Below are positions 19,461-27,314 of a DNA stretch of 64,000 bases, piece by piece; within the stretch, counting starts at the first letter, position 1; every line of letters starts with the position of its first letter. Location: NCBI RefSeq assembly GCF_900129315.1, contig NZ_FQUS01000023.1, forward strand, positions 21,652-85,651. The letters are read 5' to 3'. A model generated the notes under the pieces. It ran no database searches and had not been told where the DNA came from. It saw only the letters and a list, made by a program, of their open reading frames with translations. A program made the position numbers and the translations under genes. Origin of the DNA: Fodinibius roseus (GTDB taxonomy: Bacteria; Bacteroidota; Rhodothermia; Balneolales; Balneolaceae).

Positions 19461-19596
19461 AGTCGTTGCAAAACCGTTCTTTTGTCCAATGTCGGTGTTA
19501 TCGGTCGGTTAAAATTCTCACATATGGGTTATATGCTGCGATTCCAACCTCCCTCTGGTTTTGACTTTGGACAAAATTTCTGGTTTTTCAAAGATT
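19461..19596 (-). repeat. Intergenic repeat, copy A (MITE-like family)
   Basis: About 136 bases, minus orientation, in the gap upstream of the mgtC-like gene. Read on the minus strand it starts TTTGAAAAACCAG, has GTTGGAATCGCAGCATATA in the centre and ends GGACAAAAGAACGGTTTTGC. The two ends are imperfect inverted repeats of about 23 bases. It belongs to subfamily 1, with copies B, D and G. The rest of the 19436-19791 gap holds nothing else I can name. Confidence 0.75.
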
Positions 19597-19791
19597 TCTG
19601 TTAATTATATAGTATACCCGGATCAATGCCACCCTGATCATTCCGAAGAGCTGAAAGTTGTCGGAATGCTCCGGGACCGGCAAGAGGTCAGGGTAGATTT
19701 TTAAACCTTCCCGCATTATGTATATTCAACACTCAGCGCCTGACTTTGTTCTCATAAGATTGACAATTTTTTTACAAAAAACCTACTCCAA

Positions 19792-20460
19792 ATGGAAATC
19801 AGTTACTGGAAAAGCCGGTGGCGGAAGGATAACATCGGCTGGCATATGAAGGAGATTTATCCCCCGCTGCCCACCTTTTGGCCGCAACTCAATCTCCCGG
19901 CCGGAGCCCGGGTACTGGTGCCGCTGTGTGGCAAGAGCCACGATTTAGACTGGCTGGTTTCCAGGGGGCTTAACGTGACCGGTGTGGAGCTGTCGCTGAA
20001 AGCATTGCAGGAGGTCATGCGAAGGTCCGCAAAACCATTCACACGCACAGAAAGCCATGGTTTCCCCGTTTTTAAATCAGAATCCATGGAGCTCTGGCAG
20101 GGCGATTTTTTACGATTACCCAACGCCCCCCTCCATCCCGTAGACGCTGTATACGATAAAGCCTCCCTGGTAGCATTGCCCGCCGCAATGAGGAAAAGGT
20201 ATGCAAAAAAGCTTCTTGAACTGCGAGACAGCCATACTCAAATACTACTGCAAAGTTTCGAATACCAACAGGAGGAAATGAACGGACCTCCTTTTTCTGT
20301 GCCTGAACGGGAAATAAAGAAACTTTTTGGGAGCTCGTTTAACCTGAACCTCCTGCTGGAACAATCGAAATTCGAAGAAGTTAAAAAATTCCATGAGCGG
20401 GGGTTATCCTCCTTTTTTATTGAAAAGGTATACCTCCTGTCGCCCGGGAGACCGATTTAA
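19792..20460 (+). CDS. tpm: Thiopurine S-methyltransferase family protein
   Basis: 222 residues. A SAM-dependent methyltransferase of the TPMT family, with YWKSRWRKDNIGWH at the N-terminus and the class I SAM-binding stretch ARVLVPLCGKSHDLDWL followed by VTGVELS. The YDKASLVALP segment is the usual TPMT motif after the active-site loop. Bacterial members methylate thiopurines, selenium or tellurium compounds; the true substrate here is unknown. The ATG at 19792 gives a standard-length protein. It stands alone, with a strong terminator hairpin ten bases after the stop. Confidence 0.92.
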   Translation: MEISYWKSRWRKDNIGWHMKEIYPPLPTFWPQLNLPAGARVLVPLCGKSHDLDWLVSRGLNVTGVELSLKALQEVMRRSAKPFTRTESHGFPVFKSESMELWQGDFLRLPNAPLHPVDAVYDKASLVALPAAMRKRYAKKLLELRDSHTQILLQSFEYQQEEMNGPPFSVPEREIKKLFGSSFNLNLLLEQSKFEEVKKFHERGLSSFFIEKVYLLSPGRPI

Positions 20461-20469
20461 CGAAGAACA

Positions 20470-20507
20470 GGCAAGGGTCGACTTAACCCTCGCCGTCAGC
20501 TTTTTTT
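20470..20507 (+). terminator. Rho-independent terminator after tpm
   Basis: A stem of GGC and AGGGT pairing with ACCCT and GCC (20470-20494, one mismatch, seven-base loop) is followed by a run of seven T at 20501-20507. Confidence 0.75.
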
Positions 20508-20591
20508 AGTTACAGTTGCATATCAATATGTCGGCATGTATTTTCAAAGTCATATTTTCGCTAAACACTATAATTATATATCCACCGCCAC

Positions 20592-21071
20592 ATGAATGTT
20601 GAACAGCGTAATCGACTCATAAGTATTGTACTGGCAATTATTATCATTGCATTAGGATATTATCTTTATCGCTCAATTGTAGATCCTTACCAGGAAGTCA
20701 TTGAACGTGAACAAATGACCGAACGAGTTCGGGAGCGTATGACGACGGTCCGTGAGGCCCTGAATCTTTACAAACGTCGGGTTGACAGTTTTCCCCCGTC
20801 GGATGGAGGGCTCGATACGTTGGTCCACTTCCTGAAAACCGATTCGCTGATGTCCATTCAGGCCGACTCAATCCTGGCGCCGGAAGATACGACAGAAGCA
20901 TTCAACGCAGATTCCCTGATCTATTCCCCGCGTCCCCCTCATTCCAGGTTTGAATACACCCTCAATGATACGCTGCGTCCACAGATCTATCTGCTCGAAG
21001 ATCCGGACAGCGAAGACAAGATAGGATCACTCGAAAACACCACCGAACTCAACGAAGCCAGTTGGAACTAA
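20592..21071 (+). CDS. Small single-pass membrane protein, unknown function
   Basis: 159 residues. One N-terminal transmembrane helix (about 9-27, LISIVLAIIIIALGYYLYRS) is followed by a soluble, acidic C-terminal part. The stretch DSFPPSDGGLDTLVHFL loosely recalls the conserved C-terminal motif of GspG-type pseudopilins, but there is no prepilin cleavage site, so this is only a hint. The next gene starts seven bases after the stop, so the two are probably co-transcribed and may work together. No firm family assignment. Confidence 0.75.
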   Translation: MNVEQRNRLISIVLAIIIIALGYYLYRSIVDPYQEVIEREQMTERVRERMTTVREALNLYKRRVDSFPPSDGGLDTLVHFLKTDSLMSIQADSILAPEDTTEAFNADSLIYSPRPPHSRFEYTLNDTLRPQIYLLEDPDSEDKIGSLENTTELNEASWN

Positions 21072-21077
21072 TGGAAG

Positions 21078-21941
21078 ATGGAGCATCAATATCCCAGTTT
21101 AGGGCTTTGCTTTTTTGATAACCAACTCTTCTATGCTGTCAGTCAGCCGGATGCTTCCCACAGTCTTGCCCGGATAGGATCATTCGACTTTAATACCGAT
21201 ACCACGGAAATGCTGCTGGACGAATCCGATCAACATTTCCGGGGTATTAAACAAACCGTTGCCCGGCTCAACGATGAGTTTGATATCCGTCACCTTCGTA
21301 TCCATTCTTTTCCCACCCGGGAGTGCTGGACTACCGTCCCCAAAATTGTCTATGACAATGCCGACGAGCGGGAACGTCATATCAGCATCCTGATGAGCGG
21401 AACGGATCGCAGCCAAATTCAAGCTACCTGGTATAACCTGAGCAATCAAAAGTATAAATTCCTGCTGTTGCGGGACAAAGCCTACCAAAAGGACCTGCAC
21501 CAGCTCGCTTCGGATACCGCCACCACCGATCTTATCAGTGATTTCGAAATCGGCAGCCGCTGGATACAGCATGCCGATCCCGGGGGATCATTTCTGACCG
21601 TCGGTTGCTTCAAGGATTGTATCAGCATCACCTCTTTTATACTGGGCAAACTGCGCGGGGCCACCTATATCTCCTTCGACGATATACAGGACCTGCCTTA
21701 TTTTTGGCTGCAATACACCCGGGAGCTTTCCTGGATGCGCGGGCTGCACGAAAAAGTTTACGTCTATGGCCTGGAGACTTTTCGTGTTATTGATATCCTG
21801 GAACCCTTCTGGGACGACAGCGGGGAGGTTACCAAGATGGATACGCTCAACAAAATACAGATTGACGCCGGGGAGACCACCTACGGTTTCAGCCTCGAGA
21901 AAGCCTTCCCCGCCATGATGCTCGCCCTGGATTATCACTGA
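21078..21941 (+). CDS. DUF3822-like protein (possible actin/PilM fold)
   Basis: 287 residues, no signal peptide or membrane segment. Length, predicted actin-like pattern (an N-terminal LGLCFFDNQLFYAV beta hairpin and a later GGSFLTVGCFKDCISITSF strand set) and position just ahead of rsmD and coaD match the DUF3822 family of Bacteroidota, whose function is not established. The preceding membrane protein, separated by six bases, could be its anchor, as PilM-like proteins bind membrane partners. That link is inference. The ATG at 21078 is chosen because the upstream ATG at 21071 is out of frame. Confidence 0.7.
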   Translation: MEHQYPSLGLCFFDNQLFYAVSQPDASHSLARIGSFDFNTDTTEMLLDESDQHFRGIKQTVARLNDEFDIRHLRIHSFPTRECWTTVPKIVYDNADERERHISILMSGTDRSQIQATWYNLSNQKYKFLLLRDKAYQKDLHQLASDTATTDLISDFEIGSRWIQHADPGGSFLTVGCFKDCISITSFILGKLRGATYISFDDIQDLPYFWLQYTRELSWMRGLHEKVYVYGLETFRVIDILEPFWDDSGEVTKMDTLNKIQIDAGETTYGFSLEKAFPAMMLALDYH

Positions 21942-22380
21942 CAGGTCTTGTTTGTTCCCCGGTTGATCGACCGGCCGTACTTTCCGGAAGCGAAAAAAAA
22001 TACACAACCCTCCAGGCCTGTCAGAGGCAACAAGTTATCGGTATGGCAAAGAGCGTACGCCGCCCCCTGCAACAGCCATGACAACGGTGATGAGTCATTC
22101 CTCTGCCGCGTTTCCTTTGTTGCATTTACCCAGCCGTGAGCCAAAAATCCGGAATAGGTCCTTCCCTGTTATTTTTTGTACCTTTCACCTTGCAGAAAGA
22201 GATCAGCCAGTAGCTCGAACCGATTCCTGTTTTTGTTTATACAGGCGGCTTTACAAAACCAGGCTGTTATCCTGAACGTAGCTGAAGGAATCAACCTCTA
22301 CAAATCACAATCGTTATTTGAAGTTCTTCAGCAGGCTCAGAATGACCACTTCAATGGTTTTCAAAACCTTCATATAATAT
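21942..22380. other. Intergenic region with no gene seen
   Basis: About 440 bases between the DUF3822-like gene and rsmD. Short open frames have no recognisable protein character. The only structure I see is the inverted repeat at 22266-22346. Confidence 0.6.
22266..22346. repeat. REP-like imperfect inverted repeat upstream of rsmD
   Basis: Two 27-base arms at 22266-22292 and 22320-22346 face each other. Read inward they share the pattern CTGA then C then GCTGAAG (left arm CCTGAACGTAGCTGAAGG; the right arm is the reverse complement with a one-base shift). This resembles the CATTCTGAGC-type palindromic repeats scattered in many bacterial genomes. It ends 34 bases before the rsmD start codon. 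Confidence 0.55.
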
Positions 22381-22935
22381 ATGCGCATCATTACCGGCCT
22401 ACTCAAAGGAAGAAAAATTCACATCCCCAAGACCCTGGACGTACGTCCCACTACCGACCGGACAAAAGAGGGACTTTTTTCTATTTTGGATGCCCGGAAG
22501 TATATTCGCGGGGCCCGGGTGCTCGATCTGTTCGGAGGGTCGGGGAACCTGGGGTTCGAAGCCCTCTCCCGCGGCTGTGAAAGCGTCCTCTTCGTGGACA
22601 GTGACCGCCGCAATATACGTCACATCGAAAAAGTGGCGGAAGAGTTTGAGTTGTCCGACCAGATACGAACGGCTGTCTCGCAGGTAGAGGACTTTTTGGA
22701 AGGCATGCCCCTATCATACGACATCATTTTTGCCGACCCGCCGTACGACTACCCGCTGATGGATGAGATGATTGAAACCATCCTATCGGATGGCTGGCTT
22801 GCGGACAACGGGTGGCTGATCCTGGAGCACGACAAGCGGCACGATTTCAGCGATCACGCTCACTGCGCCTATAAAAAAGAATACGGACGGACGCATATCA
22901 GTATATTCCTGCCCGAAGAGGGCGTACAATTCTAA
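22381..22935 (+). CDS. rsmD: 16S rRNA (guanine(966)-N2)-methyltransferase RsmD
   Basis: 184 residues. Methylates N2 of G966 in 16S rRNA during 30S assembly. The N-terminal MRIITGLLKGRKI followed by RPTTDRTKEGLFSIL is the RsmD signature. The SAM-binding motif VLDLFGGSGNLGFEALSRG and the catalytic (D/N)PPY-type motif FADPPYDYP are intact. It starts at the ATG at 22381, and coaD follows 13 bases after its stop, a pairing common in bacteria. Confidence 0.96.
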   Translation: MRIITGLLKGRKIHIPKTLDVRPTTDRTKEGLFSILDARKYIRGARVLDLFGGSGNLGFEALSRGCESVLFVDSDRRNIRHIEKVAEEFELSDQIRTAVSQVEDFLEGMPLSYDIIFADPPYDYPLMDEMIETILSDGWLADNGWLILEHDKRHDFSDHAHCAYKKEYGRTHISIFLPEEGVQF

Positions 22936-22948
22936 CCACTGCTCACCT

Positions 22949-23455
22949 ATGAAAACCTTAGCTCTTTATCCCGGCTCTTTTGACCCCATCACCTACGGTC
23001 ACCTCGATATCCTGGAGCGAGCCACCGAACTTTTTAGCAAGATTATCGTCACGATCGCCGTCAACAATAACAAGGATACGGTCTTCTCCGGCGACGAGCG
23101 CGAGGCGCTGATCCGGGAATGCCTGAACGGCAAAGATTGGGCCTCGCGGGTGGAGGTTCAGCAATTTACAGGATTGCTCGTTGACTTCGCCAAAGAGAAA
23201 AATGCCCAGACGCTCATTCGGGGCGTACGGCAGATCTCCGATTTCGAATACGAATTCCGCATGGCCCTGACCAATCGCCGGCTGGCACCCGAGGTGGATA
23301 CCGTTTTTTTGATGCCCAACGAACAGCTCACCTTCATCTCCGCCTCGCTTGTCAAGGAAGTCGGCTACTGGGGCGGCGACCTCTCCTCTTTCGTTCCCGA
23401 GCATGTGGCCGAAGCGCTGACGGCCAAGTTCGAAGAACAGCGGGCATCGGAGTAA
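22949..23455 (+). CDS. coaD: Phosphopantetheine adenylyltransferase
   Basis: 168 residues. Catalyses 4'-phosphopantetheine + ATP to dephospho-CoA, the fourth step of CoA synthesis. ALYPGSFDPITYGHLDIL carries the T/HxGH nucleotidyltransferase motif, and the second motif is in SASLVKEV near residue 130. Normal length. It lies 13 bases downstream of rsmD and is probably co-transcribed with it. Confidence 0.97.
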   Translation: MKTLALYPGSFDPITYGHLDILERATELFSKIIVTIAVNNNKDTVFSGDEREALIRECLNGKDWASRVEVQQFTGLLVDFAKEKNAQTLIRGVRQISDFEYEFRMALTNRRLAPEVDTVFLMPNEQLTFISASLVKEVGYWGGDLSSFVPEHVAEALTAKFEEQRASE

Positions 23456-23589
23456 AACCAGGAGAGCCATCGAAAAAGCTTACCAGTGAAGATTGGAAAC
23501 AGATCAACAAAAAATTCGGGATCATATACCGTGACTAAGCCGGCGTATCAATTACGGTATAACCCATAAAGGAAAAAGGAGCCTGTTCC

Positions 23590-23620
23590 CGGACAAATAA
23601 AAGGTTGTAAAGTCCTTTTA
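23590..23620 (+). repeat. Relic of the intergenic repeat (right end only)
   Basis: GGACAAATAAAAGGTTGTAA and the following AGTCCTTTT match the right end of the family with a few changes. The left part between coaD and the aminotransferase is not recognisable. Confidence 0.4.
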
Positions 23621-23695
23621 GAATAAGAGCCTGTTTTTTTCTATTTTCCTTCCTTCTTTACAAAAACCAATACAAAAACTGAATAACCAGACTTC

Positions 23696-24889
23696 ATGAT
23701 TTCCAAGCGTGCCCAATCCGTTGCGCCTTCTGCGACACTTGCCATTTCTGCCAGAGCCAAGGAACTGAAACGACAGGGAAAGTCCATTATCTCCCTGAGT
23801 GCCGGAGAGCCGGACTTCAAGACGCCGGAGCATATCTGCGATGCCGCCATCCAGGCCATCAGGGATGGTTTCCATGGCTATACCATGAATACCGGGACCC
23901 CGGAGCTGCGCGAAAGCATTTCGATAAAGCTGCAGCGCGATAACGGGCTTTCCTACGACCCCTCACAGATTATCTGTACCAACGGGGGAAAACAGGCCCT
24001 GGGATTCAGCATGCTGGCGATGCTGGACGAAGGGGACGAAGTGATCATTCCGGCCCCGTACTGGGTTTCCTATCCGGAGATGGTGAAGATGGCCGACGGT
24101 ACGCCCGTGACCATCCGCACATCTTTCGAAAATAATTACCGGATGACCCCGCAGCAGCTCGAAGACGCGATCACGGAACATACCAAGGCCCTCCTGCTCT
24201 GCTCGCCTTCCAATCCCACGGGCACCTGCTACACAGCCGATGAGCTCGAAGCCCTGGCCGACGTGCTGCGCGAATACCCGGATGTCACAATCATATCGGA
24301 CGAAATTTACGAGTATATTGTGTTCGAGGGCGATCATGTGGGCATCCTGAACGCAGCTCCCGATCTCAAGGAGCGCACGCTCTATATCAACGGGTTTTCC
24401 AAGGGCTTTGCCATGACGGGCTGGCGGCTGGGATACCTGGCGGGCCCGCAGCATTTTGTGAATGCGGTGGCCAAAATACAAAGCCAGGAAACCTCGGCTC
24501 CCTCCTGCATTTCGCAGAAAGCCGGTGAAGCGGCCTACCGCGGCAGCCTGGATGCGATAGACACCATGCGCGAATCGTTTAAAAAGCGCCGCAATTTTAT
24601 TTTTGAAAAACTGTCGGCGATAGAGGGACTCCAATGCTTTAAGCCTTCGGGTGCTTTTTATGTGTTCCCGGATATTTCGCATTACCTGGGTACCACGACG
24701 GAGGACGGGGAAGCGATTGACACCAGCACCGATTTGTGCCTGTATCTGATCGAGCAGCAGGGACTGGCAGCCGTACCGGGGGATGCTTTTGGGGAACCCA
24801 ACGGCATCCGACTCAGCTATGCTTCCGGGATGGATGAACTCAAGGAAGCGATGAGCCGCCTGGAAGACGGGTTGCGTAAGCTATCCTGA
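23696..24889 (+). CDS. aspC: Class I PLP-dependent aminotransferase (aspartate aminotransferase-like)
   Basis: 397 residues. Fold-type I aminotransferase of the Thermus/Bacillus AspAT group (class Ib), transferring amino groups between aspartate and 2-oxoglutarate or related acids. SLSAGEPDFKTPEHICDAA is the N-terminal motif; the PLP-binding lysine is K236 in NGFSKGFAMTGWRLGY; SPSNPTGTCY and SDEIYEYIVF give the other cofactor contacts; the C-terminal arginine is in GIRLSYASG. The exact substrate range (aspartate, or prephenate as in some class Ib enzymes) cannot be told from sequence. Flanked by repeats, so probably monocistronic. Confidence 0.92.
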   Translation: MISKRAQSVAPSATLAISARAKELKRQGKSIISLSAGEPDFKTPEHICDAAIQAIRDGFHGYTMNTGTPELRESISIKLQRDNGLSYDPSQIICTNGGKQALGFSMLAMLDEGDEVIIPAPYWVSYPEMVKMADGTPVTIRTSFENNYRMTPQQLEDAITEHTKALLLCSPSNPTGTCYTADELEALADVLREYPDVTIISDEIYEYIVFEGDHVGILNAAPDLKERTLYINGFSKGFAMTGWRLGYLAGPQHFVNAVAKIQSQETSAPSCISQKAGEAAYRGSLDAIDTMRESFKKRRNFIFEKLSAIEGLQCFKPSGAFYVFPDISHYLGTTTEDGEAIDTSTDLCLYLIEQQGLAAVPGDAFGEPNGIRLSYASGMDELKEAMSRLEDGLRKLS

Positions 24890-25011
24890 AAATATGACCG
24901 GCCGTAAAGCGTTTGGCACATTTTATGTTATATGATGAGTAGGTACAATTGATACATGAAATCAGAAAATATCCTGATGGGAGAGATGCAACCGTCTCCA
25001 ACAGCAGGAAG

Positions 25012-25048
25012 AAACAGGGAAAGCCGCTCCGTTGGACTTTCCCTGTTT
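25012..25048. terminator. Hairpin downstream of the aminotransferase
   Basis: A perfect 12-base stem, AAACAGGGAAAG (25012-25023) with CTTTCCCTGTTT (25037-25048), and a 13-base loop. The T run after it is short (TTTGT), so termination is likely but weak. Confidence 0.5.
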
Positions 25049-25087
25049 GTAGAACTTAGAATACTTTAACAGCTACTATTAACCGCT

Positions 25088-25402
25088 ATGCCTACATACG
25101 AATACAAACGAGAAGACGGAACCACATTCGAAGTAAAACAAAGTATTAATGACGATGCCCTGGAACACTGTCCCGAAACCGGGCAAAAAGTAAAGCGCAT
25201 TATTTCCGGCGGAGGGGGTGTGGTCTATAAAGGGGAGGGCTGGTATGTCACTGATTACAAGGACAGCGACCGCAAGGAGAAGCGGGCTGAAGCCGCCAAG
25301 AAGTCCAACGGTGAGGCCACCTCATCCAAAACCAGCGGTGAAAACAGCGGCAGCAATAGTACCAAGTCCACGAATACGGCCGATACCACTACGGATACCT
25401 AA
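25088..25402 (+). CDS. FmdB-family protein with degenerate zinc ribbon
   Basis: 104 residues. The N-terminus follows the FmdB pattern: MPTYEYKREDGTTFEVKQSI, then HCPETGQKVKRIISGGGG and a VYKGEGWYVTDY ending. In canonical FmdB the first knuckle is a CxxC and the second a CPxC. Here only one cysteine remains (HCPETG), so zinc binding by the classic ribbon looks impossible. The C-terminal third is low-complexity Ser/Thr/Asn/Lys. The role of the family is unclear (once called a regulatory protein). A repeat copy begins nine bases after the stop. Confidence 0.8.
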   Translation: MPTYEYKREDGTTFEVKQSINDDALEHCPETGQKVKRIISGGGGVVYKGEGWYVTDYKDSDRKEKRAEAAKKSNGEATSSKTSGENSGSNSTKSTNTADTTTDT

Positions 25403-25410
25403 CAGGGGGG

Positions 25411-25545
25411 CGTCGAAAAACCAGGGTTTTGTTCAAGGTCAACGCCAACGGGAGGTTGGAACCGCAGCATATAACCTCTATGTGAGGATCTCAACCAGTC
25501 GGTAACAACGTCATTGGACAAAAGATCGGTTTTGCAAAGTCCTTA
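25411..25545 (+). repeat. Intergenic repeat, copy B (MITE-like family)
   Basis: About 135 bases, plus orientation, immediately after the FmdB-like stop. Starts TCGAAAAACCAGGGTTTTGT; centre GGTTGGAACCGCAGCATATA; ends GGACAAAAGATCGGTTTTGC then AAAGTCC. Subfamily 1, closest to copy A read on the other strand. Confidence 0.75.
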
Positions 25546-25566
25546 ACAACTGAATCCGGTTCACCT

Positions 25567-26175
25567 ATGGTGCCTGACAAGCGTTCTCAAACCCATAAAG
25601 AAGCGTTAGAGCAATTCGTACTGCTCTGGGGAGAAATGGCCTCGGCGTGGGGCATCAATAAGACCATGGCCCAGATTCACGCCCTGCTCTACGCCGAAGC
25701 CGACCCGCTTGATACGGACACCATCATGAAGCAGCTGGATATCAGCCGCGGCAATGCCAATATGAACCTTCGTAACCTTTTACAGTGGCAGCTCATCCGC
25801 AAGGTACATTTTAAAGGAAGCCGCAAAGATTATTATACGGCTGAAAAAGAGGTTTGGAATATGGTGGCCACGATCATACGGGAACGACAGCAGCGCGAGG
25901 TAGCCCCCATCCGCCAAAACCTGAATGAGTGCCTTCAGCTTTTCGATGATAAGGAGCAACTTTCCGGGGAGGAAGCGGCCTTCCGCGAGCGGATCGAGAA
26001 CTTTACGGAATTCCTGGAGATGTTCGAACGGTTTACCGAAGCGCTCCTCCCGTATATCAACAAGCGCAATTTGAAATTCCTGAAACACCTGGTGAAACTG
26101 GCCGAGATGAAACACAGCATAACCGGTACCGACTCCTCATCATCCGCAACCGAATCAAGTGAGGGATCACCATGA
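25567..26175 (+). CDS. GbsR/MarR-family transcriptional regulator
   Basis: 202 residues. Winged-helix DNA-binding protein of the GbsR branch, which in other bacteria represses choline/glycine-betaine or related genes. WGEMASAWGINKTMAQIHALLY begins the helix-turn-helix domain, and MKQLDISRGNANMNLRNLLQW is the recognition helix region, followed by a wing (VHFKGSRKDYYTAEKE). A long helical C-terminal part probably dimerises. Its stop overlaps the yraN start (ATGA), so the two are translationally coupled. The target genes cannot be read from this window. Confidence 0.87.
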   Translation: MVPDKRSQTHKEALEQFVLLWGEMASAWGINKTMAQIHALLYAEADPLDTDTIMKQLDISRGNANMNLRNLLQWQLIRKVHFKGSRKDYYTAEKEVWNMVATIIRERQQREVAPIRQNLNECLQLFDDKEQLSGEEAAFRERIENFTEFLEMFERFTEALLPYINKRNLKFLKHLVKLAEMKHSITGTDSSSSATESSEGSP

Positions 26176-26558
26176 GTGACAATGATAAAACCACCAGGGA
26201 ATTGGGCCGTGAAGGCGAGGAGCTGGCCGCCGCCTACCTTGAATCAAAGGGATATACGATCCTGGAGCGAAACTATCACTTCAGGCACGCTGAAGTGGAT
26301 ATTGTAGCCTACGACAATGAGGCCTATATCGTATTTGTAGAGGTCAAACAGCGTTCCAGCAACCAGTACGGGAAACCGGAGGAGTATGCGGACCGGCAGA
26401 AAATGGAAAAGGTGTACAAGGCGGCCGAAGCCTGGATCTATGAACGAAAAATGGACGGGGCGCCGGTCCGTTTCGATGTCATATCCATTCTCCATCCCCC
26501 GGGTGGGTCGCCCGACATCAAGCACTTCGAAAATGCTTTTACGAAGGGACGGCGATAA
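26172..26558 (+). CDS. yraN: YraN family protein (UPF0102, predicted nuclease fold)
   Basis: 128 residues of the UPF0102 family, which has a restriction-endonuclease-like fold. ELGREGEELAAAYLESKGY is the family N-terminus, and EVDIVAYDNEAYIVFVEVKQR contains the predicted metal-binding D and ExK residues. Its biochemical role is not settled. It overlaps the GbsR-type gene by four bases. Confidence 0.92.
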   Translation: MSDNDKTTRELGREGEELAAAYLESKGYTILERNYHFRHAEVDIVAYDNEAYIVFVEVKQRSSNQYGKPEEYADRQKMEKVYKAAEAWIYERKMDGAPVRFDVISILHPPGGSPDIKHFENAFTKGRR

Positions 26559-26839
26559 CCGCTCATCGCACTATCGATCTTGTAGTAGGTTCTTGTGATC
26601 CGTGCATTCGTATTTCCCAGACCTAACAATATATGAATCCATAATAGTTGCAATCCCCATGCCATATTTCGTACCAAATAAAAGTATGCACAACGCCATT
26701 TACCATAAACAATGGATATCGTTATGGTGAGAAGCCCGGTCTCACCAACACTATCATTTAGAAAATTGCGTTTCAGTAATGTTTTGTAGTATCTTGTATC
26801 GAAAGCGGACTCCTGTTAAAATTTAGCTTTATACTCTCG
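26559..26839. other. Intergenic region with a perfect hairpin
   Basis: About 280 bases between yraN and the FtsB-like gene. It holds a perfect seven-base inverted repeat, GGTGAGA (26726-26732) and TCTCACC (26740-26746), with a seven-base loop and no T run. It could be an operator or a weak terminator. Confidence 0.35.
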
Positions 26840-27145
26840 ATGAAGATCAAATACCTGAATCCTCTGCGCTGGCGTAAGTCCTTTCTGGCTCTTATCCTCG
26901 GCGGCGTGGTGTTCATCTGGTTTGCGTTTTTCGACACTTATAGTATATGGACCCGCATTCAGCTAAACCAGCGCATGGATCATCTGCAAACAAAAAAGCA
27001 AGAACTCCAGCAGGAAACGCTCATTTTAAAGGAAAAGATCGAGAATCTGGAAACGGATCCCAGTTTGCTCGAACGTATCGCCCGTGAAGAATACGGGATG
27101 AAAAAAGAGGGGGAAACCGTTTATAAAATCAGGGAAGTGGATTAG
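26840..27145 (+). CDS. Septum formation initiator family protein (FtsB/DivIC-like)
   Basis: 101 residues. A short cytoplasmic N-terminus is followed by one transmembrane helix (about 15-32, LALILGGVVFIWFAFF) and a heptad coiled coil (about 38-75), then the conserved end LLERIAREEYGMKKEGE. This is the FtsB/DivIC layout: a bitopic divisome protein that bridges FtsL and FtsQ/DivIB. It stands alone before lptD. Function assigned by family. Confidence 0.9.
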   Translation: MKIKYLNPLRWRKSFLALILGGVVFIWFAFFDTYSIWTRIQLNQRMDHLQTKKQELQQETLILKEKIENLETDPSLLERIAREEYGMKKEGETVYKIREVD

Positions 27146-27314
27146 TCCCCATACAAAGCTGCGGTTGTCATGCCAATCCGCTGACCACCGACTTCTTTTT
27201 TATCCTTCATTCCTAAGCACATCTCCCTTATACTACAGACACTTTAGTCAAGTTATAATATCTTAACGCCTGATACCCAGCAGCAAAACTTCCGTTTTCC
27301 AGCCATATTTCTAC

